From positions 14,776,573 through 14,840,572 of the forward strand of contig NC_091946.1 of the NCBI RefSeq assembly GCF_041260155.1: a stretch of 64,000 nucleotides of DNA. Direction: 5' to 3'. Positions 1 to 28,899 of the stretch are shown here, in pieces (the first letter of the stretch is position 1; each line of letters starts with the position of its first letter). This stretch comes from Ptychodera flava (Eukaryota; Hemichordata; Enteropneusta; Ptychoderidae). Below the pieces are notes generated by a model that saw only the letters and a list, made by a program, of their open reading frames with translations, was not told where the DNA came from and searched no databases. The position numbers and the translations under genes were made by a program.

Positions 1-345
1 CTCTCGTTCTGTAATAGGTGAAAGGGGTACACATAGTGTGTGAGTAGGAGTGGATATTGGAGGGGGCTGTCCCGGTTGCTTCTGTCGAATTTATTTAATT
101 GTTAGACAAAATGGTGCTTTTTGTGCATTCTAAGACGGATGCCGATACAATTTCAAGTTCCCCTTACCATCTCAGTATTTTTCGATACTGTCCCGGCATA
201 ACCTTAAACGGACTCATACTTACCTAAAATGCATCGTGCCAATCAGGAATTTCATCATTCAGTTGCATTTTTCGGCGCATCCGTGGGGCGAGTAACTTAT
301 CAGACATACTTTTTAGCACGCCCTTTGTGCGCGCGACTTTCATAT

Positions 346-512
<167 letters not shown>

Positions 513-1052
513 GATTATATATTTATCACATGAACAGTCTTCTTACTTTTCGTTTGATGTGGATGGATCACAAGTTATAGTCGAGGATTGCAAAAATATT
601 GTCGCGATCTCGGTTTTATTTCCCGGGATTACTTTCAATTAATGAGTAAACGGCCAATCGCCCTGGAGATATGCAAATATTACCCGGTAGTTTCATTCAT
701 AAATCAGATCAAGTCGAAATTTTGATACACCGAATGCCATCTTAACCAACCAACCAATCAAACATACGAATTTGGTCCCGACGCCAAAGGAAGTCTGCCG
801 TGGGCTGGCAAAGGGGGCGTCACCGCGCTAGCGCCCGGAAGCCGTACTAACATAACCAGAGTTATTTAGAATAATATTTTCAAATATATTTATGAAGGGA
901 AGGCAACAACAAGATCGAAACGGTAGTTCTTATTCTTGGAGGTGTCGTGGCTTTCCAAATATCACGATCTTGGCGAGCCCGAAAAATTCAGTTCGATGGC
1001 ATGGCACCCACTGATTACTGTGACCCAAATATATATGTGGCCACGAAGGACC

Positions 1053-1730
1053 ATCACACCACAGGGGACTCGTGCTTGTTGTTTATTTGTGTCTGTTTGT
1101 TTGTGTGTATGTGTTTGTGTTTGTTTATTTGTTATTTTTAATAAAATAACAGCGAAAAGCTGTTTTGTTAATATTTGTCAATAAAGAGCAGTTTATTTAT
1201 TTGTTTGTTTGTTTGTTTATTTTTATTTTGTTTGTTTGTTTGTTTGTTAATACGTATTTCCGATGGTTAGGGTTAGGGTTAGGCTTAAGTTAGGGTTAGG
1301 CTTAGGCTTAGGCTTAGGGTTAGGCTTAAGTTAGGGTTAGGGTTAGACTTATTCACTCCCTCTATATATTGAGACAGGGAGTGACTAAGTCTCACCCTAA
1401 CCCTAACCCTAACTTAAGCCTAACCCTTACCCTAACCCTAACCCTAACTTAAGCCTAACCCTAAGCCTAAGCCTAAGCCTAACCCTAACTTAAGCCTAAC
1501 CCTAACCCTAACCATCGGAAATACGTATCAACAAACAAACAAACAAACAAACAAACAAATAAATAAATAAATAAACAAACAAACAAATAAACTGCTCTTT
1601 GTTGACAAATATTAACAAAACAGCTTTTCGCTGTTATTTTATTAAAATAACAAATAAACAAACACAAACACATACACACAAACAAACAGACACAAATAAA
1701 CAACAAGCACGAGTCCCCTGTGATCACACC
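1053..1730. mobile_element. Palindromic foldback element with telomere-like TTAGGG arms, with target duplication
   Basis: The element at 1061-1722 is a near-perfect palindrome with arms of about 310 bp meeting near 1375. From outside in, each arm has a terminal ACAGGGGACTCG, a GTTT/GTGT-rich stretch, a segment with an AACAGCGAAAAGCTG hairpin, (GTTT)n, then an array of TTAGGG, TTAGGC and TTAAG variants. The octamer ATCACACC occurs directly at both edges (1053-1060 and 1723-1730) and fits a target-site duplication. No coding capacity is seen. An 8-bp duplication with a CAGGG-like terminus recalls hAT elements, but the family is not certain. The array is internal and inverted, so it is not a chromosome end. 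Confidence 0.8.
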
Positions 1731-2139
1731 GGTACCAGTCTCCGCCGGTGTCAACTTGTCAATCCAGATCCCAGTTGTCAATGTTTATGTCTTACGAACT
1801 TTGATGTTTGCAGTGACACATATCTCGCCCGTAGATACCCCCAATTTTGTCACTTGACAGAAACACTGTTCTATTGTCCGTGTCAGCTTTCGATAATACA
1901 TCCATACCCTGCACGATGTGCACTAGAGACTTCAGGCTACAGCTATACCTGCCTGCTGATGTCTCCGAATTTACGGAATTTTCATGTGATGAAGGAAATT
2001 TACTGTTGTTCGTGGAATGATTTGATGTTTTTTGCGTTCTATGTCGCTTTCCGAAGATCATACGATACTATTTATTCAGTTGAACTTACGTTGAGGCGCA
2101 GCTTTCGGGCTTATTGCCACACCAGGTTCAACGGGTAGC

Positions 2140-2261
2140 GCCTATCGTAGCTCTGCATGGCAGAGCTGTGTGTTTACCGGCGTTATACGATCTCCCACCG
2201 TGGGAGGCCGTACTATAACGCCGAAAACACACAGCCCTGCCATGCAGAGCTACGCCTATCG
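2140..2261. mobile_element. Short palindromic MITE
   Basis: About 40-bp inverted arms (2147 onward and back from 2253; outer motif GTAGCTCTGCATGGCAG) enclose a second small palindrome around CTCCCACCGTGGGAG. GCCTATC (or GCCTATCG) flanks both sides at 2140-2147 and 2254-2261, consistent with a 7-8 bp target duplication. Directly downstream is a separate 17-bp perfect palindrome, GACACGATCATCGTGTC. Non-coding; family unknown. Confidence 0.72.
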
Positions 2262-5183
2262 ACACGATCATCGTGTCTATAGCCAGAACGGGTTCAACGT
2301 GTCACGGTGACGTTGAGCCGTCCGTCCGAGTTGGAGCACTAGCCGCGACGGCACCTCCATTCTATTCTTTGGAATAGCTACAATAGCTTTAGAGACTCGA
2401 AATTTCGTTGGACATGCCTTCCTTGTTTTTTCCTTGAATTTATCGCATTAACTCACGCAGATCACGGCATCGATCGCGACAGACTGGTCTGTTCATGAAC
2501 ATGATGAAAGTGCAGGAAAAAAGTTCCGGTTGTTGACGTAGGACAGGGGTAATTCGGATTTCTTATCCGTCCTGTTCTATGTCACACAGGTGGCGGATTC
2601 GGGCCAGTTCATGTGATAATGAAGATTATTGCCATTAAAACACGACAGATAGGCCTAGTATAATACAGTAATAGGATAGCTTTTCTCTGATCTTCGCTAC
2701 ACTGTTGCTATCCAAATGTGACAATCTGTCACGAGACTCCCTAGCACCCTTGTAAAATTTAACGTTGTTCGTTTCTGTTTTCCCGATTTTGATTTCTGAA
2801 TTTAAAAAACGAATTTGAGATTCGAGATTATAACGACAAAACTAAATTCGAAAATCTTGTCGAATTCTGAATGGTGAGAACAAAAACATGCAATATCTGA
2901 ATTAGAACTAACCCAAAAAATTGAAATTATGCCTAAAACCGAATTCGTCGATTTCAGGAAATATTAGAATTTTACTTGGCCGTCATTAGGCACGGACCGT
3001 TAACACCATCCACTTATATATGGGTTCCTTTTCCCAACATCTTACACCCATGTAACCCTTGGAAAGTCATGCTAAAACTATGATAAATATTCACATTTTC
3101 TTCACTTTTCAAAAAGTGGTACTTATGTCTTCTGCACCCCACTAGTAAAAGGTGTGAAAAATATTTTAATGTGAACAGTGGTGTAAGAGTTAATATGAGT
3201 TCAAACGTTCTACTTTCACATACTTTGCCGTGTACTTTGCCTACCCATTTAAAGTAGCCTTTTGGTACAGTGTTTCACTGCAAAGACTGTCAAAATCACT
3301 ATTATCAAAGTTATATTTCTGTTCGAGGAACAAGGACCTCAGTCTACCTGCTATTGTTGATAGCAATTCCTCAAGAAAATCTCAGTTCTTGCGACTGACG
3401 TTATTGTTGACGAAACCCCATGAGATTTCAACTGTTCTGTTTTTTACACTAAAAATGCCCACACCAATATTAGTGAAATGTACCTTTTATATAAATACTT
3501 GAAACATCGTCCAATATTTAGTGATCAAATAAGTAAACTTGTTTATGAACATTATGTTCCAACTTTCAAAAAGATAATTATCGGGTATAATGATATGCGT
3601 ATGCGTATAATATCACTGACCCTGTTTTAAATTACGTAGTTTTTCAAATACCCCTAACTTGATCTAAATACACGTACACATGTATTTCGTTTAGCATTGA
3701 CTTTTGATGAATGTCTGTCAATCATATTTCCCTACCTTTGAACGTTTTGTTGTAGATAATAACCTCTGTATAAAGAACTCTAACAACTTAAAAAATTCAA
3801 CAAAGATATTCAGTTTAATTTCAACCATTGCATTGAATTTTTTCTCAGTTCTGAGCAAGTTGTTTACTTTTTGAAAGTTTTACGTTCTGTTCCGTGACCT
3901 CGAGTGAATGATTTCTCGGCTGTCATGATTACCGACAATAGACAAAAATATGCATATTTTGTAACCGTCTATTTCTACAGCTGGCCCGTTCTTTTGCATG
4001 AAATGAGCGTCAATCGTTCACTCAGGCAAATACGTTCTGCATGTCGATAGAAATAAGCGATTTTCTCGAATTATTGAATAACCGAACCCTTAATCTTTTG
4101 CTGAAAATTCTGTATCAGATACGCCGATAGGTCACATCGATTCCGAACGGATTTCCAATATTTTATCGCCAAGTTTAAATCTTGCTCAATTCTGTTCGAA
4201 GGTGATGAAAACATTCTAAATAAACAGTACATGTCCCCACACGGTTGCATTATCAGCTGCAATGTCTGAACTCTAAAATGTAGGAGACACAATGTCAGGA
4301 CATATTCTCCTGCCAAAAGGCGTTATCACATCTTTAACGACGTAAGCTGAGAGAAGTTTTGAAGAAAATACATAACCTAAGCTATGTCATTTGAAATTTG
4401 GTGGTTATCGGTCTTTTCATGGCACATAGGATTGGTGGATACTTAGATGTTCTTGTCCTTGGTAATGTTTATGCTTGTTGTCCTTTAATGTTATCAAGCG
4501 CAAAAACAATTGTTGAACAACACCGTAATTTTTGCAAAACCACAGTCCCTCTATCCGTGGCGACACGAACAAAATCTTTGTCAATGTCCATTGTAATACA
4601 TTCCTCCCCACTTTCCGCATTTACTCACATTTCCTGCACCTACATAAGACATGCAACTGTCAGTCAACCTGCACATCGAACCTTTCCAGGCACGCGAATT
4701 ACACCTTTTATAACGGATTGATTGAAAAGTGGTCAGCGATAAGCTTATCTGTTATTGACATTGCTAAAATCTATACTGGGTCTTACCTCGCCAATAACAT
4801 TGCTGGGAAGTAACGAAGTTGGCGGATTGTCAGGAAACGATTGCTGTAATCATGTCGTTGATGATGATAAAAACGTCATTAAACCTTCAAACGGACCAAC
4901 CACGTAGCCTCTAATTGAATAATCCGCCAATTAACAGTGACGAAATCGCCATTACCTCTCCCATTATTGTTTAACATTTTTCTGAGTCTCACGGTTGACC
5001 ATGAATAACGTGAGTGGTCGGCACGCCGCCTCTAGTCCTCCGATATACATATATCAATCGATTGAGTACACTATGGGCTAGATCTCCCGTTACATGGTGA
5101 ATTTTATTGTTGTAAGAAACACGATCGTAAAACCTATGTCTCTTGGTCCATTTTTACCTTGATCTTTTGATGTCATTTCACAG

Positions 5184-20723
<15,540 letters not shown>

Positions 20724-21254
20724 ATTTCATTTTATGACGACTCCAGCCGTGAAATGGAAACAGAACATAGTATGAGCACAATCAATCAAAAACTATCTTT
20801 AGTGTATTTTTATAGAAACGTGACGCACTATAGCTATATCTTATTATTTTTGTCAAAAAGGGCGACAATGTCGGAACGAATGCTTTTGGTATTTCCTCCA
20901 TTTTGTAATTCATTTGGCAACACGCAGAAGCCTAAACGTTTAATATGTTTGTCATTTATTTAAAATCTGCTGTTTCGGTTATGTTTTTTTTAATGTGTAT
21001 TTTACCATGATGTCATTTGTCTCATTCGTAACTTTCGAATGTCAACTTTGACAACTGTTCTTTGTGGAATTCAGAGTTTAATATGGCGTCTTTGGCTGTA
21101 TAAATGTGAGTCAGTTTATCTCATTGACTATATGTATCTGCATGTCTCTGTTTGTCCTTTGTCTCTTTGCTGTCTCTTACTCTGTTCACCCACTACCCTC
21201 AGTACATGTCAATCATTTTGAAGGATGATTATATTACATTGAGTATTTCTTGGA

Positions 21255-21260
21255 AATAAA
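21255..21260 (+). promoter_or_regulatory. Candidate polyadenylation signal of the guanylate cyclase
   Basis: AATAAA about 530 bp after the stop codon, in an AT-rich stretch with GT-rich sequence (TTGTTTTTTGTGTATTA) following. The position is compatible with a 3' UTR end, but the match is short and could be chance. Confidence 0.4.
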
Positions 21261-21469
21261 AAAATCTCTTATCGATAATTGATATTTGTTTTTTGTGTAT
21301 TATACATACACGACAAATACCTAATGTACATACACCTTTGAATGTGGGCCTTGAAAACGCAAAGCAAGATCGTTACATCTTTGATAGGAAAAACCGTCAC
21401 ACAATGCCAGTCATGTAGAGGAATTTAAAATCTCAAAAAGATCTTTCTGTTGCCATTTTCCAAAAAGAG

Positions 21470-21600
21470 TGTCAGGAGTGGGATTCGAACCCACGCCTCC
21501 ATTTGGAGACCAGAACGCTCCGCCATTAGAGAACCCATTATTGGGATGGGAAGGTGTTCGAGCTTGAGTCTGGCGCCTTAGACCGCTCGGCCATCCTGAC
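21470..21600 (-). tRNA. tRNA-Leu (anticodon CAA) with intron
   Basis: The minus strand begins GTCAGGATGGCCGAGCGGTC (A box) and ends with GGTTCGAATCCCACTCCTGAC plus discriminator A (B box included). The acceptor stem GTCAGGA/TCCTGAC pairs perfectly. The anticodon stem CCAGA/TCTGG encloses CTCAAG, so the anticodon is CAA (complement of 21564-21566). An intron of about 47 nt (21516-21562) interrupts the loop after position 37, as is usual for eukaryotic tRNA-Leu(CAA). The long variable arm (CTCC..TGGAG) confirms a class II tRNA, and the mature length is about 84 nt. Confidence 0.95.
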
Positions 21601-23316
21601 TTCGCTTATTCTGCCAGTCATTTGTATGAATCATTATGTATCGTTAAGCTTATTCAGGCTTACCCAAGAGACGTTTCCACATCGTAAATTTTAGGTAATA
21701 TCAATAAGGACCCTTGTGATAAAAATGACCTATTAAACGAATGACCTTCATATCATAATAAAGTTTCATTTGAACATCTTCACATATGAGTACTGAAATT
21801 ACTTCTTGTAGGGCAAAAAAACCCGACACATGCTTATAAAAACTAGGATACAGGACAACTATTTTATTCAGCTTGTGTGTAGTTTTACGAATATAGCATG
21901 TTTCGTCTATAATTGGGAAGTGAACACAAATTGCCGAGCTTGAATGAGTTCCCTTTAGCAAGCTCTTGTTGTCGAGCATATATAGTGAAGTACACACATC
22001 AGTGAAAAAACGCAGACAGCAATTCAGTTGGCTTCGCGCGCCTCTTCGTATGAAGAGGATCAATTTACTACTAATACTGCAGTCCCGGTATTGGATCCGG
22101 GCATCATGAAGATCTTGATATAATTCAGTGCTTTGGATGCGAGAAATAAGGCTTAGGCTACATAAAATGTACTGATATTTTGATTATCAAAACGGCCGCC
22201 ATACCCTTTGTTTACTATGTGAAAAATAATTAAATTTTCAAAAAAACGTTACGGTGAATCTTAATTTATTCAGTTGCACAGGCTTTAAAATAATAAGAAC
22301 ACACAAGCAACACTCTAGAAAAGTAATGTAAATACAAAATTTAAATATCTGCTCCAAGGCACATTCTAATCATCTGATTGCGAAGTAATTTGGACAGAGT
22401 ATTTCTTTCAATAGAAATTTGTTCTGCATAAACTAAGATCCATAAGCCTTGCCTGATTCACGTACCTTTTAGCATATATTTGCGAAAAGAAAACCTTAAC
22501 ACTGCTTTCTGCTACATAGTTTTCATATGCAAAGTCAGTTTTATCAGAATACTCAATATAAACATCGAAGGTATCTGCAATTTGATATCAACGAAATTAC
22601 CGAAAAGCGGCCATCTTATTTTGGTAAATAGTAGATAATTAATCGTAGACTATCAAAAATTGTATTAATACGTTCACATTTCATATGAAAGACTTTCCTC
22701 TTTAATTTGTTTTCAGATCAAGGCATAACCTGCTACGAATGGAAATGATCTAAATAAATACATTAATCATACACTAATCATATACGTACCTTTGTCTATC
22801 TTTCTTGCAAACGATTGTACAGATCCTCTGTGTAGCTATTGATAGACGAGAAAATTACGTGCAATATTTTCAAAAGATTCCGAAGTTTATCTTACTTTTA
22901 TCATTGTGGAATATATAATAACTAATCTGTGTCTTCAGTTGTCTAATGTTGAAAACGTTACGGTGTTAAATTACTTTCGCAATATTGATGACGTAGTGTG
23001 TTGAGGCGTACAGATAATTCCAATCATTTGACATTGTCACATTTTCGAGAAATGAATCCTGAATGAAAAAGTATAAGTAAACTGTGATGTCTTCCTGCAC
23101 GAGCATCTTCTGCTATTTGAGGAGTAAACTTATCTAACTACATGAACTATGACGTTGTGAATGTATGAAAAGTGCCCGAAACTGAAAACGTACCCCGACG
23201 TATTTGCCGTCGATTACAGTCTGTTCTTGCAGCGATGTGTATTGTGAAAGACGTACAAGACGTTCGCCGAATTTGCTCATCGGCTGAGCCTCTAGTCCAC
23301 CTGTTGCGAATAGTGC

Positions 23317-26300
23317 CTACTCTACAACGCCCTCTTGCGTCAAATCCAGAAGAGTTGACTCGTCTTTCACAGCTGTACAGAACGGCAAAACAGAACGGCC
23401 TTCCCATGACTTTATATTTCGTACCGCACCATTACCTCGTTCGAGTAAATCACCATTTATCTCATCTAAACACTGCTCGAGTAAATCAAAGTAATTGATA
23501 GGCCTCCTGTAAGTCTTCGGGCGAGGTCCGACACACATGACACACATTGTACGCATCGGCGTGTTACTATGACTACACGACAGGCATGACCACCCCACCT
23601 TGAAAATATTCGTAAGACCGTCAGACGTTAACATATTCCATTCATGCACCGCATTCTCACCAAAACTCAAAATAAATATCACTTCTAGAATCTACCTTCT
23701 TACAAACATCGTAAACCTTTCAGGATAACCTCTAGTTACACACTAAAACCACTTGAAATATTATTCTTCAGTGTCACATTCAAACGAAGGCACACGCCCT
23801 TTTCCTTCGAGTAGGAGACATTGAACTTAATTTAACAGTCACCAGCGCGATTATGACATACAAAACGCCGATGTTCTTTGAACTTTGTTGTTTCATATTC
23901 TTTTCGGCGATTGCCAGTTTCATTACTAGCCAACTGGTAGGCATTCAGCATAGTTTTCCATAATCACTCATAGAAGGACGACAACCTGGTACGTTCTCCA
24001 GCAGAAGTCTGTGCCCACCTACCCGTTGATTCACGCGCATCAGGCTGTCACGATATTGCCCCGGCATTGATATCTCAAGCAAGTAGTCGGCGATCTTTCC
24101 AGCTCGCGATTTTATCTTTTCAATAGATGAGTATAGCTTATGCATTTCATGTTTCAGAATAGCAACTTGCCCGCGCAGTTGGCTTTTCTCAGCACATTCC
24201 TTTCGAAAAACTCCCACCAATGCTCTAAATCTTTTCAGCGATTTCATTGACGGTAGTTTTCGCACCATGAGATTTAGTGGAGCCAAAGAAGCGTCAAGCT
24301 GTCCGATTCTCTGTATTTCTTTTATCTCCGCTGCAAATGTCGCTTGGTCTTGCATGTCTGTACAGAAGAACCACAAAATATAGTGTAATCTGCATTAGCC
24401 AATTGATTTATTGACGATATATTTAGTAAATTCTTCTGTCTTATTTCTGTCCTTGTTTTCCTTCTTTTGCAAAAGAGGATTAGAACTAATTTTGGATAAT
24501 TGGATCCATATTTTTTCAAATTTCTCAAAAGTATTAGCTGAATGTTGCAATTTTACAGATAACTCATAAAAACAAGCGTATAACTTAAAAAAGAAACGCA
24601 GATGAGCTTACAGTCGCGGATTAAACCGATATTAGTTCACCATCCATCGTCCCAAATTAGTCCCAATCGGTGTGCAAGTACGTTCATACTGTTACCTTTC
24701 ACCTCTGTTTTCGAGACTTCTTTTTAAAAGCATTAACATTAATTCCTGATGAAGCTGCAACACATTATAGCTGACTGTAAATATTGTTGCTTCCGTCAGT
24801 TGTATCACTATATTATGTTTATCATCTAAATATCTAATCCCGTCGCTCAGGGAGCTTCTCAGGCAGCATGGATTGAAAATAAGGCAAATGACATATGGCT
24901 ATCGAAAATCTCTGACAGATTACATTGTTATGTCTACAGAATAGTCCGTGACTATTGAGGGACTGTTGTCATTCAGAACTAGAAACCTGTTCTACAAATA
25001 TATTGCTTCACGAAGAACAAAATATCTATGCCAAACGAAAAGTCAGAAATGTGAATGCACAGTGCTATAAATGACTCTAGCCAATACCTCTGATTTGAGC
25101 ACGCCAACGACACATAATAGGAAGTGATATCTACTTACCTTTAAAATACTGTTCTGCCTTTTCAAAACATGACCGGTCAACACTGATCACAATCTGTGGA
25201 TAAAAACCACTCCCCTTCAGTAGTGATCTTATCTTATCTGTCACAGGCATATCGGTCAAGGTTTTGCCAATGTTACCAGACGTCATCCCTTTCTTGAAGC
25301 AGATTAAAGCCGACCAACTCTTGCACACAAATACCACCAAGACAGACGATTTTATGACTTCTTTGATGTAGACCTGGTGGGCCGTCAGCGCTTCATTCAA
25401 TAGCTGTCGTTTATCTCTACAGTTTGACCGTAGTATGTTATAAACTTCAGATAGAAGGGCCTCTTTTCCACTTAAGTACATCAGACACTGTACGGGCGAC
25501 AATTCTACCTTCGCTACCAGTTCTGTAAAAAGAGAGAATAGGATGCGAACTTTAAAAAGGAATAAAGCACTTTATGAAGAAAACTTACATACACTGTAAC
25601 GGCAACACATTGATCAGTGGTCAATATCTGTATATTGTATTGAGAATAAACAATGTGGTTATTGAATTGGTGACTACATTTCCGTGGTTCCTACATTGGT
25701 TACTACTGGATTTGGTAGGATGGCCGTCAAAAAAATTAAAGAAAAAACTCTGCAAAGACAACTGCGAAAAACATTGCAGCCATGTGTAGAAACTGCGAAA
25801 AGTGAGGACTTTGGGAGATGCACATGCTCTGCAAACAAAACTAGCACGTTTTCATAAGAACACAAACAAAAAACAACAATAACAATGAAGTGATCGGCCG
25901 CTGAACACAGCGGAGTCTTTCAGTCTGCGCAATCTAATAGAACTATCGGGTGGAACTATGCGGTGAGCGCCGGTTTTCTTATGATTTCAAAAGGATTGCT
26001 AAAAAGTCGTCCATGAAGAAATAAGACGAGATTCCAATGGTATATTTTATCAGTGAAACATTTTCCTCCTAAAGGAAGCTTTATATCACTCCTGTTCAAG
26101 GTCCGTTTACCATCAGTATTATATTCCTCACACTTCCCATGATTCACATCGACAACTTTCAATACCACCCGCTTGTGCGACAAGAATGCGCTTAAATTAA
26201 CACATCGGTTCCACAGGTCTCATCATGGTTTTAATTAAAGTTTGAAGATATTTGATATTTATGCAGGCCAACGTAGGAATATACTTGTGGCCATCACGTC

Positions 26301-27008
26301 AAGATGGTTTAGAACAGTACAAAGCGACAATGATTTGCTCGAAAAATGCCCTATGTGTAAACAGGAAAATTAAGCTTATCAAGTCCTGACCAAAATTACC
26401 TACCAAATTATTCTCTGCTGAAAAGCTCCTCAAGGTCTGACAGACTTCGACATCGCCTACCTTGAAATGAAGGGCTCGAGCCTGATGAAGTGCAAAGAAC
26501 ACTGGTTAGAATAAAGATGTACTAATAGAAGATTTCTAAAGAAACTATTACCCGCCATAAATATGTTTACAACCAGAGCTGATTTACAAGACAGTTCTGT
26601 ACGTATCGTTTGAAATATGGAGTGCGCCTGTATATGTAAACGTTTCGAGAATTCATCTTATCAAAGTACTCTAAATTTGGTAAACGTTTCAACAAGTTCT
26701 TAATGACCGACTACCGAACTCAAAGTTTTCATTCCCGCTAGATTTTTGAAATCTCTCCATGATGAACACAATTAATTCTGTTGTACTTCAGCAAAGCCTA
26801 TACTTAAATTACCTCGATGACGCTCCTGATAACGCCGTACTTTCTTGACAAGGTGCCGTTTCATTATTTTTTGAACATTTTCTCGAGCTACCTGACGTTG
26901 GTGTCCGATATTTTTCATATCGTGTAGTTCAAATATTAGTTCATCAGGATTTTCCATTGTCTTAAGCGTCTTGATAGAGACAACGCCCCGGCAAAGTATT
27001 TTCATCAC
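23317..27008 (-). CDS. Gene A: RanBP2-type zinc-finger protein, partial, five exons
   Basis: Minus-strand exons in reading order: 27008-26813, 26481-26461 (21-bp microexon), 25522-25139, 24357-24023, 23598-23317. All borders are AG/GT and every phase matches (1, 1, 1, 0). The 25.1-25.5 kb exon (LSPVQCLMYLSGKEALLSEV, then HQVYIKEVIKSSVLVVFVCK) and the 24.0-24.4 kb exon (MQDQATFAAEI, then LAPLNLMVRKLPSMKSLKRF) have no function I can name and look partly helical. The last exon holds a zinc finger, GWSCLSCSHSNTPMRTMCVM, with the W-x-C-x2-C-x3-N-x6-C-x2-C pattern of RanBP2 fingers. It lacks the Thr-Phe pair used by ubiquitin-binding members, so the ligand is unknown. The frame stops at 23317-23319; whether that is the true end or a splice lies just before it is unclear. 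The first exon may be internal. Confidence 0.75.
24483..24664. mobile_element. Short MITE with GGAACTAATTTGGGATAAT-type ends, copy 2
   Basis: Ends AGAACTAATTTTGGATAATT and CCCAAATTAGTCCC are inverted, and the inside (CAAATTTCTCAAAAGTATTA) is closely similar to 62263-62457. It lies in the gene A intron between exons 24023-24357 and 25139-25522. Confidence 0.75.
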
Positions 27009-28899
27009 TCGAAAAGTATCATATGATGAACAAGATGTTTAGTAATGAGGACAAGTAAATCATTTTGTGTATTTAACATTCATGAAACTATTATCACAAA
27101 AATTGCTGCCTACCAAATGGTATCGGTATATTCCTCTTTCTGTCCTAATTTGTCTCTAGTTGTCTGTCTGTCTCTGATTTTCTCTTTCTGTTTGTACCTC
27201 TCTGTTTCTCTGTCGCTCTATCTGCCTGTCTCTCTCTGGAATTTTCTGTATTCGTTTGCTACTGTTTTTCCATATATTCAGGGTGACCTTAATCCTACTT
27301 AACAGCACACACGTACATTTCCACACTAAGCAGCGATATTTTGATCACAAAAGCTCTTCTAAATACATTGTAGCTGTTGATTAAAGCCTCTTGTACCTTT
27401 TAGCATACAGGCACCTGAATGTTGTTCTCTCTGCTCCTGCTACGTAAAATGTAACTCCCCATATGACCTTACACTATGATCGCACATGCTTCCCATGGAC
27501 ACCGTCGCTTACACTTTACTCACCTTTATCAATGCTTCTTGAGATGTTCAACACCATTAAAGGCATGTAAGCTCTCATCCCCATCCATCTCTGAATCTCA
27601 TGAATCATCACTGTTGCTCCCTAGTCCAAGATGCCTACTAGACATCATCATTGTTTCAAGCTAAGAACAGTGATACCATGTAACCTGTAAGTGCATACTA
27701 ATTCCAGAGCAATTACTAAATTATGTATATCTACCATTACCTTTCAAAATTGGTAAGATAAACATTTTTTGGACATACGTTTAAGATGGGTAGAAATGGA
27801 TTAATTTGCTGTCTTCTGAATGCAGGAGGAGAATATTCCAAATAACATGTTCAATAATACGATCTAATATGATTGATGGATGTCTATATCCAAAATCACA
27901 TTTTTCTTGTTCCCTAGAAATCTTAAGATAGATACCATGACTTGCTTGGATTAAATTTGGCAAAATGTCATTGAGAGTGTGGTAGGATACATGTATGCAT
28001 AAGCAGGTAAATTCAGTGTTTACGGATGATTTCATGCAAGCAGTCGAACCTTGCCCTGGGGCATCACTCAAACGAACCTGATGAACCTTTATCATGCAAA
28101 GCTAGCACAAATTCAAAACGTTGCGCCATACAAATCATTGTATATCAATTTCATTGTTGATACAACACTGTATAGTCACAACATTGCCGATCTATTTCAA
28201 TGTTTTTATTTCATCAGCCATATACAACGAGGTATGTAAAAACCTATTTCTGCGCGCCAATGTTTGGTTGAAGAACCACAGTAGTGATCTCAATTCGCTC
28301 GCGGATAGTTTCTTCAGTCACTTTTAAACAGTTCAGAAACTGTGGCTATCTGGTCAATATTTGAGAAAGGATGTGTTAGCAGAGTAGCTGCCTGTCCTTT
28401 CCTTACTTGAAATATTATGTATTATTTTCCTATAAAGGCAGCCTTAGTCTGTCAATTGAATATGTTCGCACGATGATACCAATTCTATTCTGCATTTGCC
28501 ATATTGGAATGTCATCACACAACTTCGACAACTGAGCTAATTCAAGTTTATCCAAATTATGTAGTACGTGTTGGCTGAGAAAAAACTGAAAATACTCCAA
28601 AAACTAAATATCAGACAGAATGCCTAAATCGCTGCATTGGCAATAAGTTTGCTGGCACTTCAAAACAATCACTTTTCAATCACATCAGTACATAAGCTGT
28701 GATAGGATAGTCATAGATTTGACTTTGAGCCAATGAGTTAGAGCCTATGGAACTAAACACGAGTAAATCAATAATTAAATTGCTTAAATTCTTTGTATTT
28801 AAGGTATTTAACACAGTTGCTTACCAATTTGATAGTTCTAAGTGTATTAACAGTGATACTTGACAATAATGTATTTTGGTGAATGTTTGATTTGCAAGG
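27009..28899. other. Region with no recognised gene between gene A and the LTR element
   Basis: A CT-rich stretch (27150-27240, TCTCTG-type) and AT-rich sequence. A 104-codon minus-strand frame at 27781-28095 has no motif I know and no clear splice partners. Upstream exons of gene A would lie here if they exist, but none can be supported. Confidence 0.4.

Larger units (their letters stand above)
20724..23316. other. Interval between guanylate cyclase and gene A
   Basis: Holds the guanylate cyclase 3' UTR and the tRNA-Leu gene. Beyond 21.6 kb the sequence is AT-rich with no open frame I recognise. A 120-codon minus-strand frame at 21701-22063 has no known motif and no paralogue in the window. 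The guanylate cyclase (+) and gene A (-) converge across this interval. Confidence 0.5.

Noticed and set aside
1260-1515. Chromosome end
   Set aside because: The TTAGGG-like arrays face each other, are degenerate, and lie inside a larger palindrome with duplicated flanks and unique DNA on both sides.
26406-26481. Longer version of the gene A microexon (ARALHFKVGDVEVCQTLRSF)
   Set aside because: That reading is out of phase with the preceding exon; in the correct phase it meets a stop before the second donor.
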